DNA from: Solea solea
Taxonomy: Eukaryota; Chordata; Actinopteri; Pleuronectiformes; Soleidae
DNA: 64,000 nucleotides
Assembly (NCBI RefSeq): GCF_958295425.1
Contig: NC_081137.1
Coordinates: forward strand, 7,706,238-7,770,237
Direction of reading: 5' to 3'
In this document: positions 63,894-64,000 of the stretch, piece by piece
Position numbering within the stretch: the first letter of the stretch is position 1
How the letters are laid out: every line of letters begins with the position of its first letter
Translations under genes and position numbers: made by a program
The notes under the pieces: generated by a model
What the model saw: only the letters and a program-made list of their open reading frames with translations
What the model was told of the DNA's origin: nothing
The model's database searches: none

Positions 63894-64000
63894 TAGACAC
63901 ACTCACACACACACCCTCTACTACACCACCAGAAATATATATAGTCACATTTATGAAAAAACATCGACAGAACACACGTGTTTTGTATATATATATATAT

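Larger units (their letters stand above)
51920..64000. other. 5' flank of dlg4; no gene recognised
   Basis: 12 kb with no protein-coding exon I can recognise on either strand. It may be intergenic or hold further upstream dlg4 exons, such as an L27-bearing beta start, which I looked for and did not find. Repeats include Tc1-like derivatives (53.96 and 61.7 kb), a LINE tail (55.6 kb), hAT-like relics (59.37 and 63.56 kb) and (GATA)n (62.81 kb). 56.0-59.3 and 62.2-62.75 kb hold nothing named. Confidence 0.5.

Noticed and set aside
52000..64000. Search for an L27-bearing beta first exon or an upstream neighbour gene
   Set aside because: No frame shows an L27-like helix pattern or any known domain; nothing supportable was found.

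Overview
This is a vertebrate nuclear window, almost certainly from a ray-finned (teleost) fish. The evidence is AT-rich non-coding DNA dense in dinucleotide repeats, plus degenerate hAT and Tc1-like DNA transposons and LINE tails of kinds common in teleost genomes. Nearly all of it is intron and 5' flank. No bacterial genes, CRISPR arrays, rRNA or tRNA genes were found. Long open frames are chance frames through simple repeats or pyrimidine-rich DNA.

The one gene I can support lies on the minus strand. It is the 5' end of a DLG/PSD-95 family scaffold gene, best called dlg4 (PSD-95); the dlg4a/dlg4b paralogue is not resolved. Four small exons have clean splice sites and join in phase 0. Two are alternative first coding exons: 50883-50854 (MDCLCIVTTK, the palmitoylated PSD-95 alpha start) and 26069-26010 (begins MCQCK, ends MFGCK, like a PSD-93/DLG2 alternative start). 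Both can join the shared second exon 11571-11410 (begins KYRYQDEETPPLEHSPAHL). A 57-base exon, 5126-5070, follows. The exons for the PDZ, SH3 and GK domains are not here and should lie beyond the left edge. A possible third first exon at 38035-37994 (contains CPC, phase-0 donor) is a weaker candidate.

Layout: 1-5069 intron after exon 3; 5070-5126 exon 3; 5127-11409 intron with a (TA)n tract and a hAT-like relic; 11410-11571 exon 2, with a TG/CA repeat against each splice site; 11572-26009 a 14.4-kb intron holding a hAT MITE and a 1.4-kb hAT element with a LINE fragment nested inside; 26010-26300 alternative first exon and GC-richer promoter; 26.3-50.8 kb a repeat-rich intron; 50.85-51.9 kb alpha first exon, putative 5'UTR with a G-quadruplex-type run, and a pair of RFX X-box-like palindromes; 52-64 kb 5' flank with no recognised gene.

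Together the first exons suggest one locus that makes PSD-95 proteins with different cysteine-bearing N-termini. Those N-termini decide palmitoylation and postsynaptic targeting, and all feed into one shared exon. Names of families and human or mouse sequences are from memory and were not checked by a search.
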